Below are positions 60,743 through 64,000 of a stretch of 64,000 nucleotides of DNA, in pieces (position 1 is the first letter of the stretch; each line of letters opens with the position of its first letter). Under the pieces are notes generated by a model. The model was not told the origin of the DNA, searched no databases, and worked only from the letters and a program-made list of their open reading frames with translations. The position numbers and the translations under genes were made by a program. Source of the DNA: Maricaulis sp042095695 (GTDB lineage Bacteria > Pseudomonadota > Alphaproteobacteria > Caulobacterales > Maricaulaceae); assembly GCA_042095695.1 (NCBI GenBank), contig JBELMP010000001.1, positions 62,001-126,000 on the forward strand. The letters are read 5' to 3'.

Positions 60743-63337
60743 CTAGCTTTCCAGCTTGCGGGCAATCTCGACCACTTCGAAACACTCGATCTGGTCACCC
60801 TTCTGGATGTCGTCGTAATTCTCGAACGCCATGCCGCATTCGGTCCCGGCGCGTACTTCGGGAACTTCGTCCTTGAAGCGCTTGAGCGTTTTCAGATGGC
60901 CCTCATGGATGACCGTGTCATCGCGCAGCAGGCGCACGCCGCAGCCGCGCTTGACCACGCCTTCGGTGACCCGGCAACCGCCGACCTTGCCGACCTTGGT
61001 GATGTTGAAGACTTCCAGGATTTCTGCATAGCCGATGAAGTCCTCGCGCTTCTCGGGCGCCAGCATGCCTTCCATCGTGCCGCGAACATCATCGATCACA
61101 TCATAGATGACCGAGTAGTAGCGGATCTCGACGCCTTCAGCCTCCGCCAGATCGCGCGCCTGACGGTTCGCACGGACATTGAAGGCGAAGATGGGTGCGC
61201 CAGACGATTTGGCGAGCAGGACGTCACTCTCATTGACGCCGCCAGGTGCATTGTGAATGACCCGGGCCCGTACCTCGTCATTGCCGATTTTCTCGAGCGA
61301 TTGCTTGATCGCCTCGGCTGAACCCTGAACATCGGCCTTCACCAGGAGCGGCATTTCCTGAACCTGGTCCTGCTTGAGGCGCGCCATCATCTGCTCAAGA
61401 GAGGCCCCGGCACCGCCGGAGACAACGCCGGAGGCATCGCGCACCTTGCGCTGGCGATACTCCGCGATCTCGCGGGCACGGGCCTCGTTTTCAACCACGG
61501 CAAAGACCTCGCCCGGTTCCGGCGCCCCGTCCAGGCCGAGAATCTCGACCGGAACGGACGGGCCGGCATCGGACAATTGCTGCCCGCGCTCATTGGTCAG
61601 TGCGCGCACGCGGCCCCATTGCGAGCCGGCGACAACGATTTCACCCCGTTTGAGTGTGCCCCGGCGGACCAGGACGGTCGCAACCGGGCCGCGACCCTTA
61701 TCGACCTGGCTCTCAATCACGACGCCTTCCGCTTCGCGTTCGGCATTGGCCTTGAGATCAAGGAGTTCTGCCTGGAGCGTGATGGCTTCGGTGAGCTCTT
61801 CCAGGCCGGTGCGCTTGAGCGCGGAAACCTGGACCGCCTGGACATCACCGGACATGGCTTCAACAATGACTTCGTGCTGCAGCAGGTCGGTGAGGACGCG
61901 ATTGGGATCGGAATCCGGCTTGTCGCACTTGTTGACCGCGACAATCATCGGGGTTCCGGCCGCCTTGGCGTGATTGATCGCCTCGATGGTCTGCGGCATG
62001 ACCGAGTCATCGGCAGCCACGACGAGAATGACGATGTCGGTCGCCTGGGCACCGCGCGACCGCATGGCCGAGAAGGCCGCGTGGCCCGGCGTATCGAGGA
62101 AGGTGATCTTCTCGCCAGAGCCGAGCTGGACCTGATAGGCACCGATATGCTGGGTGATACCACCGGCTTCGCCGGATACCACATCGGTTGCGCGCAATGC
62201 ATCGAGCAGGGACGTCTTGCCGTGGTCGACATGGCCCATGACCGCAACCACCGGAGCGCGAGAGGTCTTGGTCTCTTCCGAATCGTCCTCGGCGATAAAG
62301 CCGTCCTCGACATCCGCCTCGGAGACGCGTTTCACAATATGGCCGAATTCCTCGACGACCAGCTCGGCCGTATCGGCATCGAGCATGTCATTCTGGCGGA
62401 CCATCTGACCCTGCTTCATCAGCAGCTTGATCACATCAACGGCACGTTCTGCCATGCGGTTTGCGAGATCTGAGACACTGATGGCCTCGGGTACAATGAC
62501 GTCACGCGCGATCTTGTCACGACCTGTGCCCGTGTCCATGCGACGCTGCTTTTCGCGTTCGCGGGCACGCCGGACCGAGGCGAGCGAGCGCTGACGCTCT
62601 TCATCGCCTTCCAGGATGTTCTGGATGGTGAGCTTGCCGCGCCGGCGGGTATCGCCCTTGGCCTTGGCAGGCTGTTTTGTTGCGCCAGCCGGACCGCTAT
62701 CGCCACCGCCTTTGCGCTTGACGCGGCCGCCCATTGCCTCCAGTGCGGATGCCGGAGCAGCAGCCGGCGGTTCCGGCGCCTTGTCGCGGCGCGGTGCCGG
62801 CTTGTCTTCTGTGCGTGGTGCGGATTTGCGGCGCGCCTCTTCGTCGCGGCGGCGGGTATCCTCGGCCGCGCGCGCAGCCGCTTCAGCCTCAGCCTGGGCA
62901 CGCGCCTCTTCTTCACGACGCTTGGCCTCTTCGACTTCACGGGCCTCGCGCTCGCGCTGTTCTTCCAGGAGCTGACGCTCCTCCTGCGCACGGCGGGTTC
63001 GAGCGGCCTCGTCCTGCTTCTGCTTGGCTTCACGATCTGCCGCTTCAGCCCGCGCCCGCTGGATGGCACGTTGACGGGCGACCAGCTCCTCTTCGGAGAG
63101 GCCGAGCTGGCGCGCTTTCGCCGCGAGGCTGGATTCGCCTTTTTGTGCTCCTCCCTTGCCCTTGCCGGCGGGCGCGCTCGCGTCCTTGCCCGGCGTCGCA
63201 ACGCGCTTGCGCTTCGTCTCAACCACGACCGCCTTGGAGCGTCCGCGTGCAAAGCTTTGCTGGACCGTCCCGGAACCCGAACGTTTCAGGGACAGCGGCC
63301 GGCGGCCGGAAGTATTGTTATCGTCTGCGTCGCTCAT
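60743..63337 (-). CDS. infB: Translation initiation factor IF-2
   Basis: GTPase that brings initiator tRNA to the 30S. 864 aa. The N-terminal third is a long charged Arg/Glu/Ala-rich helical region (about 65-180), typical of alphaproteobacterial IF-2, then an IF2_N-like segment (ISVSDLANRMAERAVDVIKLLMKQGQ). The G domain has VMGHVDHGKTSLLDAL, DTPGHAAFSAMR and VNKCDKPD, followed by domains II-IV. The ATG at 63337 (MSDADDNNTSGRRP) is preferred to the upstream open frame. It lies downstream of the ylxR-type gene by 156 nt. Confidence 0.97.
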   Translation of the reverse strand: MSDADDNNTSGRRPLSLKRSGSGTVQQSFARGRSKAVVVETKRKRVATPGKDASAPAGKGKGGAQKGESSLAAKARQLGLSEEELVARQRAIQRARAEAADREAKQKQDEAARTRRAQEERQLLEEQREREAREVEEAKRREEEARAQAEAEAAARAAEDTRRRDEEARRKSAPRTEDKPAPRRDKAPEPPAAAPASALEAMGGRVKRKGGGDSGPAGATKQPAKAKGDTRRRGKLTIQNILEGDEERQRSLASVRRAREREKQRRMDTGTGRDKIARDVIVPEAISVSDLANRMAERAVDVIKLLMKQGQMVRQNDMLDADTAELVVEEFGHIVKRVSEADVEDGFIAEDDSEETKTSRAPVVAVMGHVDHGKTSLLDALRATDVVSGEAGGITQHIGAYQVQLGSGEKITFLDTPGHAAFSAMRSRGAQATDIVILVVAADDSVMPQTIEAINHAKAAGTPMIVAVNKCDKPDSDPNRVLTDLLQHEVIVEAMSGDVQAVQVSALKRTGLEELTEAITLQAELLDLKANAEREAEGVVIESQVDKGRGPVATVLVRRGTLKRGEIVVAGSQWGRVRALTNERGQQLSDAGPSVPVEILGLDGAPEPGEVFAVVENEARAREIAEYRQRKVRDASGVVSGGAGASLEQMMARLKQDQVQEMPLLVKADVQGSAEAIKQSLEKIGNDEVRARVIHNAPGGVNESDVLLAKSSGAPIFAFNVRANRQARDLAEAEGVEIRYYSVIYDVIDDVRGTMEGMLAPEKREDFIGYAEILEVFNITKVGKVGGCRVTEGVVKRGCGVRLLRDDTVIHEGHLKTLKRFKDEVPEVRAGTECGMAFENYDDIQKGDQIECFEVVEIARKLES

Positions 63338-63493
63338 ACGAGCCTTCCAACTCGGCTTTCGTTCCGCGTTTCCTTCCGGTAGCCGATCGCCGGAAAGCCG
63401 CACTCTTCAAACCTAACCCGGTCGCTCCCGGCTTGAAGGCTCGCTAAACTAGCCAGCCCGGCCCGGGATTCAACCGCCAGGATCGCAACACCT

Positions 63494-64000
63494 TCATGCG
63501 GTGCTAAAATCCTCGATAATGCGGAAGCCCGAAAGCTTCCTGATCGTCTCGTCAAAGGCCCGCGCCTGCGATCCCGACTTCAGGATAGCATGCACCACGG
63601 CCCCGCGCCCGGTTGCGCCGCCCAGCGTCTCGGCATCGAAACAGCCAAGCACCGGAATTTCGCCCCAGGCGGACCGGCTGAGCCGGTCCAGTTTTTCTCG
63701 CCCGTCGGCCGCGCCGTCGGAGGCCTCGATCCGCCAGACCGGTCGAGCCGCTTTCAGCGACAACCGGCAGGCATCGAAGCCGAGATCCAGATCCCCTGCC
63801 CGTCGTGCCAGGCCCAGAAGGCTCAGCGCTCGGGCCTGTAACAGGTCCTGGATCGTGTCGGCGAGGTCGTCCGGTGCATGCACCGCGCGCCCTACCGAGC
63901 GATTATACAAGCCCTTGCGAGCGGCCTGTTCGACCGCATCCCGCGAAGCCGAGATCCACATCCCCCGTCCCGGCAGCTTGGCTGCAAGATCGGGGAGGAG
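63494..64000 (-). CDS. YlxR/DUF448 plus L7Ae-like RNA-binding protein (5' cut by window edge)
   Basis: 168 residues are visible; the N-terminus lies beyond the right edge. The frame is open to base 64000, where PDLAAKLPGRGMWISASRDAVEQAARKGLYNRS is the second half of the YlxR domain. It is followed by an L7Ae/L30e-like domain (ALSLLGLARRAGDLDLGFDAC...) as in many alphaproteobacterial homologues. Predicted RNA binding; it normally sits in the nusA-ylxR-infB cluster, which agrees with infB downstream here. Confidence 0.92.
   Translation of the reverse strand, partial: LLPDLAAKLPGRGMWISASRDAVEQAARKGLYNRSVGRAVHAPDDLADTIQDLLQARALSLLGLARRAGDLDLGFDACRLSLKAARPVWRIEASDGAADGREKLDRLSRSAWGEIPVLGCFDAETLGGATGRGAVVHAILKSGSQARAFDETIRKLSGFRIIEDFSTA

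Noticed and set aside
1..64000. CRISPR array, insertion sequence, prophage or integrase genes
   Set aside because: No regular spaced repeats, transposase motifs, terminal inverted repeats or phage genes were seen.

Overview
The window looks like an origin-proximal chromosome segment of a high-GC alphaproteobacterium of the Caulobacterales/Maricaulales (Hyphomonadaceae-like) lineage. The grounds are the runs aroE-coaE-dnaQ-secB and rpsT-dnaA, which flank the replication origin in Caulobacter, together with a perfect parS palindrome, a cluster of GANTC (CcrM-type) sites upstream of dnaA, and a Tim44-like gene beside secB. Genus is not assigned. Both edges cut genes: aroE on the left, the YlxR/L7Ae-like gene on the right.

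Layout. 1-6.5 kb: aroE (partial), coaE, dnaQ, secB, a Tim44-domain protein, mltA, an Smr protein and hslU. 6.5-15.5 kb: a VOC protein, pyruvate carboxylase, hslV, a parS site, a GGDEF-EAL protein, an adenosine-kinase-like PfkB kinase and an ATP-grasp protein. 15.6-21.3 kb: polA, a small TonB-C-like protein, a DUF1254/DUF1214 pair, a sulfotransferase and a 415-nt gene-free stretch. 21.3-34.6 kb: gyrB, LysE exporter with its TetR regulator, a CPBP protease, a four-gene Anbu proteasome-like/ATP-grasp/alpha-E/transglutaminase operon, then recF, dnaN, dnaA and rpsT. 34.7-49.4 kb: enoyl-CoA hydratase, mutM, ubiE, ubiB, MAPEG, a stand-alone protoglobin, coaC and coaB as separate genes, dut, cysK, a Pif1-like helicase, moeB, an S9 peptidase, an MBL hydrolase between two tiny membrane proteins, and an SH3 protein. 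49.4-52.1 kb: fabA-fabB-fabI with a strong terminator. 52.1-55.1 kb: an accessory patch with remnants of two divergent genes (acyltransferase, LytTR regulator) and a two-gene membrane module of unknown function. 55.2-64 kb: the pnp-rpsO-truB-rbfA-infB-ylxR translation/RNA block, interrupted by an opposite-strand beta-lactamase-fold gene.

Themes. Most genes are housekeeping genes for replication, cofactors, fatty acids and translation. The most interesting parts are: (i) the Anbu operon, a peptide-ligase/protease system whose physiological role is unresolved, sitting between recF and gyrB; (ii) origin-region DNA signals, namely parS, GANTC sites and a 35-nt alternating pyrimidine-purine (Z-DNA-prone) tract directly upstream of gyrB; (iii) a deletion scar and an unknown two-gene membrane operon between fabI and pnp; (iv) five convergent gene pairs whose stop codons share a 4-bp palindrome (CTAG or TTAA).

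All calls come from reading the sequence and recalling family motifs. No database search was run.
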